Assembly: GCA_037951105.1 (NCBI GenBank)
Contig: JBAMJV010005501.1
Location: forward strand, 61,381 to 125,380
Length of the DNA: 64,000 bases
DNA from: Echinarachnius parma
Lineage: Eukaryota > Echinodermata > Echinoidea > Clypeasteroida > Echinarachniidae
Direction: 5' to 3'
Shown: one piece after another, positions 33,313 through 45,599 of the stretch
Numbering within the stretch: the stretch's first letter is position 1
Layout: each line of letters opens with the position of its first letter
Position numbers and translations under genes: made by a program
Notes under the pieces: model-generated
The model's database searches: none
What the model was told of the DNA's origin: nothing
The model's input: the letters and a program-made list of their open reading frames with translations, nothing else

Positions 33313-36079
33313 GGTCGCTTGGTTTACAGCCCGTTCAGTCTGTGTCTCATTCTCGTGTTTTCTGTTTCCCAAATTCCAAACTTTACCACATGCAACTGTT
33401 AAATCAACAGTCAACAGTCAATACAATTAGTTAATGTACATGTATGTCGATCACTTTGCATTTGCGCTCATTACTCGGTCATATGTGACCGGCTATAGCA
33501 AAACCATGCACTTTGATTTTCATACTATTAGAAAGGTCTCACTCTCATCACAAGCTTTTATTCGATGCTTTGTTCTAACAATTGGTCAATAATTAGCGAA
33601 GATATGATTGTTTCTATTTTACAATCATAAGTCTTTTACACACATAATGAGAATTTAAAATGCCCATTTCTTCAAACCATGAATTACCGACAAGTGCATG
33701 GTTTTGCTATAGCCGCTCACACATGACACCCATTTACAATATAGTTTGCAGTGGACATTATTATATTACTTAGTAAAATGCGAGTCATTGATAGGCTCAA
33801 CACAGTCACGTGATTGCAATAATATTTTGTTATATTACATATGAAACCCATTTACCATGGAGTTTGCAGTGGACTGTCAGATCACAGAATACACGTCATT
33901 TTTTATGAATCATCCGTCAGTCTTTGCACGTGCCAACAATCAACACAAACCGTCTACGTATTTCATGTATTTACAGACCAAAGTCCACATTGCATCACTA
34001 GATCGTGCAATCCCCATAGAGTTAATACAGGACCCACCAAGTTCCACTATGGTTGGTAGAGTTGAACAATGGAATTAGTACACGGTACCTATTCCATAGA
34101 ACGCAATACCCAATTCTATATGTAATATATTCTGACCGGTGGAAATATATAGCTCACCTGACCTTGTTATTAGCAGGTTATTTAGTAGTTTCGGTTACAT
34201 TGTTGATCCAAATATAATAATATAATAATATACATGTTAATCACATTACGAAACCTAATTATAATTTATATCATTTGGGGTAATGTTGTTACAAGGATAT
34301 TCATATAATTATAATGAATGTCTGACGCTTATTCTGAATATCACTATTGTAAAGGTTCATTGGAAACATAGGACCTATACCATATTATTATAAATAACAT
34401 AACAAACCATTATTATAAATTAAATACAGACACTCATTACGAATATCATTACTACAAAGATTCATTAGAAACATATACCATATATGTATTAGTCAAACTC
34501 GCGTGACGTGATAGGGTTATTTTTTGTATTACCGTCTATAATGTTGTTATAATGCTTTAATTGCCAAAATCACATTCAAACGTGCCGCAACATGTGCCGC
34601 AACTTATATGGTTATATTTTAAGAGATTTTACGTTATTTGTGATCAAGAAAACATCCTTGACATGCCATTTGTGTTGTCATTTTGTTTGTATCTTGTATG
34701 TAATTATCAGTGAATAAATAATATGATCAATACAACATTTCTGTTTTAACTGGTCTCGATCACAAATAGTTTGTCAACCTGTTCGCTACTAGATTTTGCT
34801 ATTCCTCCCAAAATAATGGGTTATCATGTATTGTGATGCGTACAGCTTATTTATTAACTACATACTAATGGTTAACTGTCCTTTTCTCAACTATAATAAT
34901 GAAAATAATGAATTATATACTTACATACGCGTGATTGGTCGCGGTATTATAGCACTTTGTATAGCATATTGCACCTGCTCGCCGTACCATAAGAGTCATG
35001 TGTTTCGAGAACGTTTATCAATATTTCAGCCACTGTGATTAGTTCAGAGTTGGCAAAAGACCGAAATAAATTAATATCCCATCCGAAATATCGAATCAAA
35101 ATTGTCATCAGCCGCGAAAATATATCTTTAAAGATGCACGAAAATATAGCACCGATTTCGTTATATGTATATATGCCCCAACACAACTCGTACAATAACG
35201 TTATTGTATTGCAGTATGATAGTGTCCGTTGGGGTCGACAGCACATGCTAAAACTAAAGTAAAGGCCAAAGACAATTGCAGATCATTATTAAAAGCTTCA
35301 CCGCCGCGAAATTACCAAAATATTGCACACAAATATATTATACCGAAGTAATTATGCCTCAATTCAACCCAGCACGTAAAATGACTAGCCTTTGCGAGTT
35401 TGCGGTATTACAGTAACTACCTGTGCGAAATAGTTGTTATATTGAGATGTTGAATGCAATCACCTGACCCTTTACCGGCATTGTTTACTTTATGTTGTGT
35501 GTTCATTATAACGTGCAAGCCAATCTCTACAATAAGTTGGTGACACGGCACAATTTGTTCCGGCCGGACCAGCGATATCTATAGTTTACCATAGAAACAA
35601 GAATGATTGGCCATGTTCAGTGGCGTAGGTATGGAGGGGGGGGGGGGCATATATTGGGAAATATGTGTGCAAATTAATAAATGTGCCCCCGATCGAGCGA
35701 CCGTGCTACCGTACGGCACTAGCCATGTTAATTGGTTCTAACTCATCGATTTTGATATGTATTGTATAACACGCAACAGAACGTAGGCATGGTAGGAGAG
35801 CACACCCGTCTTCCTTCATACTTACTCAAACAATCGTGAAGGATTACCCAAGAATATCTATAGACCCATGGGGTGTTTACTCCAAATTATGGTAAGCCAT
35901 TTGTGATCTTGGAATAAAACAATATTCAATTGCAAAAATGTAATTGCATGAGAGTTTTAAGGAAATTTTACTCTAAGAACATTATATGTCATTGATGGTA
36001 GATGATTTTTCGATGATTTTTCATCAACATTTTATGTAGTGTGTTTCAACTAACGGCTTTCCATAATTTTAAATAAAAC
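33313..36079. other. Long gene-free stretch
   Basis: AT-rich. 33480-33740 is a loose inverted repeat (TATGTGACCGGCTATAGCAA and TTTTGCTATAGCCGCTCACA). A hAT-like end CAGTGGCGTAGGTATGG with a G run is at 35619-35650. Otherwise no exon or RNA gene was recognised; the frames at 34826-35262 show no protein-like features. Confidence 0.45.
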
Positions 36080-36651
36080 TTAAAAGGGAATGTTGAGTTT
36101 TGGTAAAGAGAGTACAGTTTTGGTCAAACTGAATGTTAGTAACGAAAACCTGCACCATTATATTACAAACTTACAGTTATAACTCAACCATGCTCTAAAG
36201 GAATACAAAATTACAAATGACTAAGTAAAAAGCCTGTTATCACTCAAAAAGAGTCATTTAAACCAAAAGGGCACTCTCTCAAAACTCATTGGTTTCATCC
36301 ATTTTAAATAAAATATTGTGCATGTGATGTTTTGTTGAAATAGTGATTCGATAGAGACATAATCAACAACTATTTAAAAACCTCTTTTGTCAATTTTTGA
36401 AAAGAGGAAGCAATTAAAAAAAAATTTGATGGCTGGTTCAAAATTCTCTAATAATTGTGGGGCCCCACATACATTACAAATGGTTATGTTGGGGGCTATT
36501 TCAGCCATTTCTGAATCGATTTGTATCAAATAAAGTTTATTCTGTAATTAAAATATTATGCTCTTTCAAATTTGACACTCAGTTTTTCATTATCTCACAC
36601 AAAATAATTGTGTGTAGCGCCCTCTATACCAAAACTCAACTATCCCTTTAA
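36080..36651 (+). mobile_element. TTAA-1 family MITE
   Basis: Bounded by TTAAAAGGGAATGTTGAG and CTCAACTATCCCTTTAA, 572 bp. It has no gene; the 64-residue frame inside is incidental. Confidence 0.78.
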
Positions 36652-36819
36652 AATCGTTGTGAAACGCACCGCGGTCTAGAGATCAGTGGAACTAGGGCTG
36701 GACCTGGGACTTGGTCGAGCTCTAGCCCCTGACTGCCTGAACGCCGCTATTATACAGTGGGCCTACCATACAGGAACGAAACAGTGAGATAATTGCAGCT
36801 TCAACGGCGTTGTTTGCGA

Positions 36820-36872
36820 TGTATATAGCGCCTAATATGATTGATAATCATCTTCAAGCGCTTTACATTTTT
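36820..36872 (-). mobile_element. SINE 3' end fragment
   Basis: On the minus strand it reads AAGCGCTTGAAGATGATTAT then CAATCATATTAGGCGCTATA, matching the tail of the SINE at 42229-42575. Confidence 0.6.
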
Positions 36873-37148
36873 TAGCAGTTGGAGGGGGGGGGGGGGGATG
36901 GGGGCTTGTATTTTCATGAGGGGGGCACAGATTTTCTGCTGACAAGCAAAACAAAAAAAATGGTCTTCACCCGTTTAAAGTGATAGACACGTACAGTTCT
37001 AGTCAAAGAACATTAGTAACTGAAAGTTTACTTGTAATTATGATTAAAAACTTACAGTTACACTTAAGTGCAGCTTGAATGGTAGAAAAAGAACCCTCAT
37101 TGTGTTTCGTGTTTGTAAATTGATTATCAAAAGTCAAATCTATTTTGG

Positions 37149-37388
37149 TAACGGCCCGGTCAGATATATATCGGAAACGTATGCCCAACGAATAGACAAT
37201 TTGCGAAATTAAATTATCCGGTGATGAAAGTCGTCTCCATTGCTTCATGTACAAAACATAGAACAACGTACATCACCGGACAAGAAACGGACAAGAAACG
37301 TATAGAACCCGTATAGAACGGATGGAAAATTTAGCTCTCCGTTTGACATCCGTTTGTGCAATCCGTTGATATGTGACCGGGCTATAAA
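37149..37388. mobile_element. MITE with CCGGTCACATATCAACGG ends, copy 2
   Basis: Ends TAACGGCCCGGTCAGATAT and GTTGATATGTGACCGGGCTATA; 240 bp, non-coding. Confidence 0.76.
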
Positions 37389-37635
37389 GCACAGTCAAAA
37401 GTCAGCGTAGATAGCCAAACGGCTCTGAAACGTGGATATATACCACGTAACATAACCAAACATATGTTGTAGTTTGATGCTCTGTAGAAGTTACATGAAT
37501 AGCGCCATCTGTCAGTTTGTGTTGCGCAGTAAGCTACAGTATTATAATTCATTTTTCAGCTCAAAAGTTATCTGCTAGATTGTTGTAACAGTATTTATTT
37601 AATCCGATTGTCTTTATGAAATAGCGGTCTCACAC

Positions 37636-38197
37636 TTAAAGGGATAGTTGAGTTCTGGTAGAGAGAGTACAGTTTTAGTAAAACTTGCACTAAAACCTGC
37701 ACTATTACATTACAAACTAATAGTTATAACTCCACCATGCTCAAAAGGAATACAAACATTACAACGACTAAGTTTCAATGCCTATTATCATTAAAAAGGA
37801 GCTGTTTAAACTAGAGGGCGCTTTAAAAAACGCAGTTGTTTAAACCATTTTAACTAAAATATTGTGCATGTGATGTTTCGTTGAAATAGTGATTAGATAG
37901 AGAGATAATCAACAAATATCTAAAAACCTCTTTTGAACAATTTTGAAAAGAGGAAGCATTTTAAAACGAATTTTAACGGCTGGTCCAAAATTATCGAATA
38001 CTTGTGGGACCCCACATTTATTACAAATGGATATGTTTATGGATATCAGCCGTTTCTGAACCGATTTTCATCAAATAAAGTTTATTCTGCCATTAAAATG
38101 GTATGCTCTTTCAAATTTGACACTCGGTTTTTCATTATCTCACAAAAGAAATATTTTGTGTAGCGCCCTCTCTACCAAAACTCAACTATCTCTTTAA
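37636..38197 (+). mobile_element. TTAA-1 family MITE
   Basis: Bounded by TTAAAGGGATAGTTGAG and CTCAACTATCTCTTTAA, 562 bp. It is collinear with 36080-36651, 1.5 kb away. Confidence 0.8.
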
Positions 38198-38804
38198 TGT
38201 TAAGAGTAAATTATATTATTTGATGTTCTCAACATTTCAAATGCTTAACTTTTGTAATAAATGTTGTAAATTGTAAAAAAAAAAAAACTTTTTTTCTGTT
38301 GGCTTTATGTAACATTTTAGCTTTCTATTATTTGTGAATTTATTTTGTGATATTTGTTTTTATATATATGTCATGTTGTGCTAAATGTTATTTTCTTCAA
38401 TACGTCCCTCCGACTGGGTGAAATGAGAAAAAAATAAAACAAACATTGAACAGATAACCAAACATCGTGTGCAGGGCGTTCATTTATTTCACATATTTAT
38501 ACAGAGTAACCTGATTTCAGCAGTAATAGATAGCGAAATACAAATGGTACAATAATCAATAATCGATACAACTTAAAATCATAAACAAGTAAAAGCTGGT
38601 CTTCCACAGGGCTCTGTCTTGTTGCAAATAACACATACACATGTCATACTTACCTAATTATACATGACATACAATAGATAACAGATTTAATAAATTAGTT
38701 TAAAATACATATTAGAAAGGCTGTTGAGTCTGAATTAAATGTTAAAACTAAACAACACAATAATGTTAGCTATATAACACTATGTCTGTTCCAGCTCTCT
38801 TATA

Positions 38805-39130
38805 GCTCTCTTTAAAGATCATCAAGCGTGGGGAAACTACAACGCAGGGCGCCATTTTGTTGAACTAGACTAGTTTGTGCGCACTGCATAACACTGCATG
38901 GACCAATGCATTACACACCGCGCGCAAGACGTTCGTAAGATGGTAACGCGCATCTGATTACGAATTCTAGCTCTCTTTAAAGATCATGAAGCGTGGGGGA
39001 ACTACAACGCGGGTCGCCATTTTGAACTAGGCTAGTTTGCGCGCACCGCATAACACTGGACCCATGTGCATTACACACCGCGCGCAAGACGTTCGTAAGA
39101 TGGTAACGCGCGTCTGATTTACGAATCCGG
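38805..39130. repeat. Tandem duplication of about 163 bp
   Basis: TAGCTCTCTTTAAAGATCAT occurs at 38805 and 38968, each followed by GCGTGGGG, GCCATTTTG and CACACCGCGCGCAAGACG. Related sequence flanks the element at 43378-43644. Confidence 0.82.
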
Positions 39131-39169
39131 TCCACCTTTAAAACCAGTGGGCGAGACACGCCTCTAATT

Positions 39170-39478
39170 TGTATTAACAATAAAAGCATGGGACAGGTTT
39201 CGGTTTTTCAAATTTCCCTTTCGTTAAAAAAGATATTTACGATTGAAGTGTTCAGATGTTAAATTATCCACTGGACCGCGAAAACCGTGTGCAAAGTGAG
39301 CGCAATGAGTTAGTGAATATCACTTTGCATTTTTGCTCATTACTCGGCCATATAACGTCCGTTTAAGTTGAAATTTTCCCACAACACCCAGTGGAAATAT
39401 CAGATAACAACAATATACATTGTTATCAACCACTCATCACTTTTTGCACATGTCAAACAAGTTATTAGATCCCTTTAA
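39170..39478 (-). mobile_element. TTAA-2 family MITE, truncated
   Basis: Reverse copy ending in TAGATCCCTTTAA. The other end is missing and joins the preceding duplication near TTTGTATTAACAATAAAAGC. Confidence 0.66.
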
Positions 39479-39591
39479 CAACAGTGGGCGAGACACGCCT
39501 CCAATCTTAAATCGACACACCCCAATGAACCCAAATGAAAAGGCTCGACCCTCAAAACATAATGGGTAATCAGCTTGCTTCATCCAACGTC

Positions 39592-39818
39592 TAATAGCCC
39601 GGTCACATATCAACGGATTGCGCAAACGGATGTCAAACGGAGAACTAAATTTTCCATCCGTTCTATACGTTTCTTGTCCGTTCCTTGTCCGGTGATGTAC
39701 GTTGTTCTATGTTTTGTACATGAAGCAATGGAGACGACTTTCATCACCGGATAATTTAATTTCGCAAATTGTCTATTCGTTGGGCATACGTTTCCGATAT
39801 CCGTTGACCGGGCCATAA
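39592..39818. mobile_element. MITE with CCGGTCACATATCAACGG ends, copy 3
   Basis: Ends AATAGCCCGGTCACATATCA and TATCCGTTGACCGGGCCATA. Orientation is opposite to copy 2. Confidence 0.76.
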
Positions 39819-40122
39819 AGAAATGAAAGGACAATGAATCAAAGTAAAAGTAGTTTGTCAGAACCCCGGTGGCATAGCCAAAGCCGAGAGGGGGTGGGGA
39901 GAGCTCGCCTTCCTCCATTATTGGCAACCAGTGACCCTTACAGCAGCGAACCAAAGTCAAAAGACGCGGCTCTCAAAACGTAATGATAGCTTTGAGTAGA
40001 CCGTCTGTAAAAGAAAGAAAGCTGATGAGAAAAGGTGTTTTGTTAAAGGACCCAGACGCATTGTTTCTGACTTGCAAATAATTACGTGCAACTTTACAAT
40101 CGATCGTAACTCGTTCGGTAAG

Positions 40123-40374
40123 AGGGCCCCGTTGCAGAAAGAGATACAATCGATTGTAAGTTACAATTAATTGTATGTCAGATCATGTGTTCCAAATGCG
40201 CAAATCTGATTGGTTGAAACGCGCAAATTTTCTGACTTACACTTAATTGTAAGGCAGGTCATGTGTTCTGAATGCGCAAATCTGATTAGTTGAAACGTGC
40301 AAAGTTTCTGACTTATTACAATCACTCCAATTGTAACTTACAATCGATTGTATATATGTCTGCAACGGGGCCCT
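40123..40374. mobile_element. Palindromic MITE with GGGCCCCGTTGCAGAAAGAG ends, copy 1
   Basis: Both ends carry GGGCCCCGTTGCAGA followed by ATACAATCGATTGTAAGTTA in inverted orientation. A 70-bp block ending in GTTCGGTAA precedes it and is repeated before copy 2. Confidence 0.78.
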
Positions 40375-40644
40375 GGCCTGATAAAATATATAGTTGTTCA
40401 GGTTGATGCCAGGAAGACTTTTAACTCGTCACTTCCCGTGAGAAAAGAGGTCCAGATACCCGACACGGGTAGTGGAGGGGGAGTAGTGCCGCCTTCAACC
40501 CCCCCCCAACCCCACACACACCCTCCCCAAAGAAGATGTCTTCTTGGGGTGTTTCACTAAACACTAAACTCGATTTTAGGATCGATTCAATAGGAAGATT
40601 ATCACATACAATTGATGCTAAAATCATTTTTCGTGTTTACACCC

Positions 40645-40800
40645 CCCCCCCTTGTTTAGTGGTCAGAGCTCGGCTCTAGGGAATCTATACCCGGGTTCGA
40701 AACCTAGGTTTTGTCTCTCGGATGGTGAAGAGAAAGGGCCGGCTCAAACGATAACTAATCACCCTTGATTGAATGCGCCTGTAAAAACAACCAACAACCA
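40645..40800 (+). mobile_element. tRNA-like SINE head
   Basis: TTAGTGGTCAGAGCTCGG (A-box-like) and GGGTTCGAAACC (B-box-like) are about 40 bp apart, followed by a unique body. The region folds poorly as a tRNA, so a SINE promoter is preferred to a tRNA gene. Confidence 0.5.
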
Positions 40801-41856
40801 ACTCCCCCCTCCCCCACCCTCCCCCACTCTCCCCCACTCTCCCCCTCACCGCTCGATAGCGCTATCACAGCGCAGTGTGGTCTATACCATGTATACATTG
40901 GGTGCCACCATCCGTACTGCATAGGCGGTGCGAGTAACTAAACGTACACAATCCGCCACAATGCAGATTTAAATACCATTACAATACGTCACCTATATAC
41001 TTCGCCCTTTTGAATAACCATCCACCTTTTGATGCGGTTTAGAAAGAACGTACACATGAGTAACTTTCTTAAAAGTGTTCGGATTAATACGCTTTACTTG
41101 TCAAACTTATACTGAGGTATGCAGGAAAGTTTCTTCTACTCATCGTGCGTAATATAATATGCCATGTGCCCTACCCAACTTTATTATTGAATATATTGGG
41201 ACATTGATTACGATTGGAGTTTTGATTGTTGTTTTGTAGTTGTGTTTCTCCGCCATTTCGCATTCATTGGTTGGAACCTGAGTTCTTTGATCACAAGAGA
41301 AGATTTTGTTCAGCGAAAAGGGTAAGTTTGAAACTTTTGAGTCGTAGATGCTAAGAAACTGTATATGTTTCCTCTTATAAGTCAAGATCCGAATTAATAA
41401 CGAATGCTTTATATAGGCGAATTTTCTGTGTACATTATACTTATTATATTTATTGTGTACATTAGTAATCGTGGTATTGTGTACATTATATATTTGTTGT
41501 TGTTATCATTACAAATTCATTTTGTACAAAATACGGAGGAATTCAATATTTCAAATTCAGTGAGTATTACAAAATGCTTTTCAAATTACTTTATGCATGT
41601 ATTGATTGATTGATGGCCGATATGCAAGAATATAACTGTTATCATACTGATCAACCATACATGTAATCGCCGTTGCCATGTAGGGCAAGACTGGTGCAGA
41701 CATATTTGCAATCGATTGTAACGTTGCTATACATTGCATTGAAATATGACTAAATGCTCAAATCTGATTGGTTCAAATGACATGTGCATTGTTTCTGACT
41801 TGCAAATAATTACGTGCAACTTTACAATCGATCGTAACTTGTTCGGTAAAGGGGCC

Positions 41857-42031
41857 CTAGGCCCCGTTGCAGAAAGAGGTAGGGCCTACAATCGATTGTA
41901 AGTTACAATTAATTGTAAGTCAGATCATGTGTTCTAGATGCGTAAATCTGATTGGTTGAAACGCGCAAATTGTCTGACTTACAATCAATCGTAACTTTAC
42001 AATCGATTGTATCTCGTTCGGTAACGGGGCC
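41857..42031. mobile_element. Palindromic MITE with GGCCCCGTTGCAGAAAGAG ends, copy 2
   Basis: Left end GGCCCCGTTGCAGAAAGAGG with ACAATCGATTGTAAG. Right end TACAATCGATTGTATCTCGTTCGGTAACGGGGCC. Confidence 0.74.
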
Positions 42032-42228
42032 CAATACGTGTATGATGTAAATTAGCAATGTTATACATATTCTCGTGGATATAACACATTAGTATATATG
42101 AGTATAAGTAAACTGGCATAGCGTATATAAAGGGTACACAATTATTTTGACCACCAACTAGAGCTTACCCCTCTTCGTCACCCGGTAATAACACATTAAC
42201 ACTTGACTCGATTAAAATGTTAAAGGGA

Positions 42229-42575
42229 TCGTGTTGATGTGGTGTGGCAAGATTGATAGAGCTCGCGCGCTTTCCGATCATGAGATCCCAAGTTCGAACC
42301 CTACCCACTGCCTTTGTCCTTCAGCAAGACAATTTATCCACAATTGCTGCTCTCTACCCAGGGTAGGAGATGAAAGCCTATATGTGAAGGATCTTCTCAA
42401 TGCCCATGAGCCGGTTGGAAGGAATGCTCCCCAGGGAGTGGAGATGGTGCACACAATGTGTGCTGGTTTGCATTGTATCATATGACCGGGGTAATATTAT
42501 CATTGTAAAGCGCTTAGAGATGATTATCAATCATATTAGGCGCTATATAAATCGAGTTTATTACTATTATCAAGT
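42229..42575 (+). mobile_element. tRNA-derived SINE, near full length
   Basis: The head has an A-box-like TGGCAAGATTGATAGAGC and a B-box AAGTTCGAACCC. The body carries ATTTATCCACAATTGCTGCT and CTACCCAGGGTAGG. The tail reads AAGCGCTTAGAGATGATTAT, AGGCGCTATATAAAT and TTATTACTATTAT. RNA polymerase III promoter boxes in this spacing are typical of tRNA-derived SINEs. Fragments occur at 14940 and 36820. Confidence 0.74.
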
Positions 42576-42621
42576 AACATTTGCAACATCCACAAAACAT
42601 ACTTGGAACTAATGTATATGC

Positions 42622-42989
42622 CGGTTCTAATACCTCGTTGTATTCGCATTCCCAATAGAAGCATGGACAAGTTTTTGGTTTTCCGAAGTTCTCTTTCGTT
42701 AATGTTTATGCTGAAGTGTTCTGAATTGATATTCTCCACTAGAGAATTTAAACTCTGTACAAAGGCAGTGAAATGAGTTAGCAAATGTTATTTTGCATTT
42801 TTGCTCATAACTTGCCCATATAATATCCATTTAACATGACATTTTCACACACCATAATCCATTTAACATAACATTTTCACATGACATTTTCACACATTAC
42901 TCAGTGGACATATCAGATCACAGCAGTGCACATTTTGTCAACCATTCATCACTTTTGCACATGTCAACCAAGTTACTAGATCCCTTTAA
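42622..42989 (-). mobile_element. TTAA-2 family MITE, reverse copy
   Basis: Ends in TTACTAGATCCCTTTAA. It has an internal near-duplication around ATAATCCATTTAACATGACA (about 42830-42900). Its left end is truncated. Confidence 0.68.
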
Positions 42990-43175
42990 GTTCAAGTTAG
43001 AATTTAGAGTCAACTTACTATCGTTGTAAAACACCTGCTACTCTAAAGTTTGTAGCAACAATTTAATTTCAAATTTCAATGAGATATCCTTTATCTCGAA
43101 CAATTATAAACTAATAACTGATGGAATCGATTTTCTATACTAGCAGTTTTATGATTGATTTTGCTTTGATTTTCA

Positions 43176-43284
43176 CATGGGCGTCAATACTTACGTAATA
43201 CCCATTCATCAGGGGGGATGGATGAATGGATCATCCCCCCCCCCCCCCTGATCAATTGGTATCAATGACAGATCGACGCCCGTG
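43176..43284. mobile_element. hAT-type hairpin MITE
   Basis: Ends CATGGGCGTCAAT and ATCGACGCCCGTG with a perfect 8-bp duplication GATTTTCA on both sides (43168-43175 and 43285-43292). Its termini match the larger element at 5174-6247. Confidence 0.78.
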
Positions 43285-43377
43285 GATTTTCACTTCGTTA
43301 TCAAATATTTATTTCGAGTCTTGTTACCCTTTAAATATTGTCGAACGTGGGGATGCTACACCGCGGGTTGGCATTTC

Positions 43378-43644
43378 GACAATTGTATGACGCACCTCAT
43401 GACCCCCAGAAATGGTGCGTCATGGTTGGGTCATTTACCACAACATTTTTGACGCAGGTATACCATCATGGTTCGTCAAAATCAAGAGATGGTGCGTCAC
43501 AAAAGTGACCGTATGTACCATTATTGTAGTTGAATGGTCCGTCAAAATTTGGACACAGGGGTGCGTCATGGTATACCGAAATCCGACTCACATAGGGCCA
43601 ATGACGCACCATTCCCGGGGGTCATGAGGTGCGTCATACAATTG
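43378..43644. mobile_element. Foldback MITE with TATGACGCACCTCATGAC ends
   Basis: About 40 bp of inverted ends (TATGACGCACCTCATGACCC) flanked by CAATTG on both sides. The motif GTGCGTCA recurs about eight times inside. It interrupts a diverged copy of the 38805-type repeat. Confidence 0.76.
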
Positions 43645-43959
43645 ATAGGTGTTTAACACTGAGCCAGTGTGTAGATCGCACCGTAGGTAGGACGTTCGCA
43701 AGATAGCACAGTGCAACTCGGAACCACCTGTAACTGTTCGTTCCCCTTAAATGTGCACCTGTAAAGTGTCAGATATTGCCCAAAATGACATTTCAGACTT
43801 CATTCCTATACCAAAATCATTGTAAGATATGTCCGAATGATGTATGAAAGTTTCATTGAAGATGAACACTGCTTTCCTGGTTAAAAAAGCGAAAGTATGC
43901 GTCAGCTTTTACAACGAATTTATACTGTATGACGTTTATGAGGTTTATGACCGTTCATT

Positions 43960-44257
43960 AACGCTCTTGAGCTGAATGATAGATATCGTTATACTAAAGG
44001 GGGATTTGAAAAAGTCTAACCCTATTTCATTCTTCTCTTACCATAAGCTAAACAACATGGTAGAAGAGAAACGAGGAAGCTCCAAGTAAATTTCGTGGAG
44101 TTTTATGAACTCTTACGCTCTTGAGCTGAATGATAGATATCGTTATACTAAAGGGGGATTTGAAAAAATCTAACCCTATTTTATTCTTCTCTTACCATAA
44201 GCTAAACAACATGGTAGAAGAGAAACGAGGAAGCTCCAAGTAAATTTCGTGGAGTTA
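43960..44257. repeat. Tandem duplication of about 150 bp
   Basis: TCTTGAGCTGAATGATAGAT through GGAAGCTCCAAGTAAATTTC is present twice with only one or two differences, so it is recent. Confidence 0.9.
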
Positions 44258-44431
44258 GGCAATTTACAGGCATCCCTTTAAACAAGTTAAAGCGAAAGGA
44301 GTCAAACGGAATGTTCATCTCTATTCTTTTGTGCGATCGAACAAAACTTTCACTTCTTGTGGGAGCGACAAATCTGAGATTAGCTCCTTTGTTAGCGCTA
44401 AAGCCAGGGGGTTTGAACTGGTTGTTGATTC

Positions 44432-44689
44432 TTAAAGCCCTTGTCGCATATCACCGGATAGCGTTAACCTGTTAACGGACTTCCGACACGGAGAGCAACA
44501 CTTTCAATCCGTTCGTATGCGTTTCTTGCCCGTTCCTTGTCAGGCGATGTGCGTTGTTCTATCTGGCGGATTGTTTAGTGCATGCAGCGATGGAGACAAC
44601 TTTCACCACCGGATAATTTGTTTTCGCAAATTGTGTATCCGTCGGGTGTCCGTCTGAGCTGTCCGGTGGCGTGTGACTGTACCGTTAAG
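44432..44689. mobile_element. MITE with CCGGTCACATATCAACGG ends, divergent copy 4
   Basis: Same plan as copies 1-3 but with CCTTGTCGCATATCACCGG at the left and GTCCGGTGGCGTGTGACTGT at the right. It appears older. Confidence 0.6.
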
Positions 44690-45053
44690 GGTGCGTTTCA
44701 AGAGCCTAAAACCCCAATTGAGAAGAAGCTTGTAACTCTTACAATGGGCTTATTGTATGGGATTATAACATCAGCTAACCCTGTACGTGCTACGCGATAA
44801 TAGAGCCGCACGCGCGCTGCGGGCGCGGTAGTGTAGTGGTTAATGGTTATCAATGCTATACGCTTACAGTAGGCAATCGATATGTTACCGTACAATATTT
44901 TGTGTAGTGACGCTATGCTACACTATTTCGAGTACAACATGGAGTCAAAACCGTATACAGAGCATAACATAACTAGAATAAACATGTAAACTGGGGCGTT
45001 GAATTAAATTCGTGTTACATTTTCTAAAACCGCATACGGAACGTACGGTACAT

Positions 45054-45156
45054 CACGGGCGTCGATATGTCATTGATACCCATTGATCAGGGGGGGATGA
45101 TTCATTCATCCATCCCCCCCTGATGAATGGGTATTACGTAACTATCGACGCCCATG
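45054..45156. mobile_element. hAT-type hairpin MITE, second copy
   Basis: Ends CACGGGCGTCGAT and ATCGACGCCCATG, with GTACAT on both sides. It shares GATGAATGGGTATTACGTAA with 43176-43284 in opposite orientation. Confidence 0.72.
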
Positions 45157-45309
45157 GTACATATGCATTCATTTGGGAGATGAATGATCAAAAACCGTAT
45201 ATATAGCATAATAGGCATTATCACCTGACTTAGTAAATACAGTACATCAGCTGCCATGTAACATTTTTGGATGTTACATGGCACTGTTACATGGCAATTC
45301 AGATGATAA

Positions 45310-45500
45310 AACAGTTGTTAACTTTGCTGTCGGGAATATCATGGAATGTTCCCCTCGGGATTTTAAATGCTATTTCGTGAAGAAAATAAGTCCCTCGACT
45401 ACGTCTCGGGACTTTTTACTCTTCCCTCAATAGCATTTAAAATCCCTTGGGAGTGGAACATTCCGTGCTTTTCCCTCCACCATCAGTTAACAACTGTATA
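45310..45500. repeat. Foldback element with AACAGTTGTTAACT ends
   Basis: Left arm ACAGTTGTTAACT, GGAATGTTCCCCTCGGGATT, AAATGCTATTT. The right arm is its inverted counterpart ending AGTTAACAACTGT. The loop contains GTCCCTCGACTACGTCTCGGGAC. Confidence 0.74.
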
Positions 45501-45599
45501 TTATAATTTGTATTTGCGGGCGTTAATTTGAATTAGTGTACGTTAAATTTTGTTTTTAATGTATTTATGTTTGTTTGTTTGTTTGTTTTATTTATTTAA

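Noticed and set aside
33841..34078. Two overlapping plus-strand frames of about 73 aa as a small gene
   Set aside because: They lie in different frames over the same DNA, with no motif or splice support.
42229..42310. tRNA gene
   Set aside because: A- and B-box-like motifs are present, but no acceptor stem or anticodon arm forms and a SINE body follows.
44820..44895. tRNA-like GCGCGGTAGTGTAGTGGTTA
   Set aside because: Only the D-arm/A-box portion resembles a tRNA; no B-box at the expected distance.
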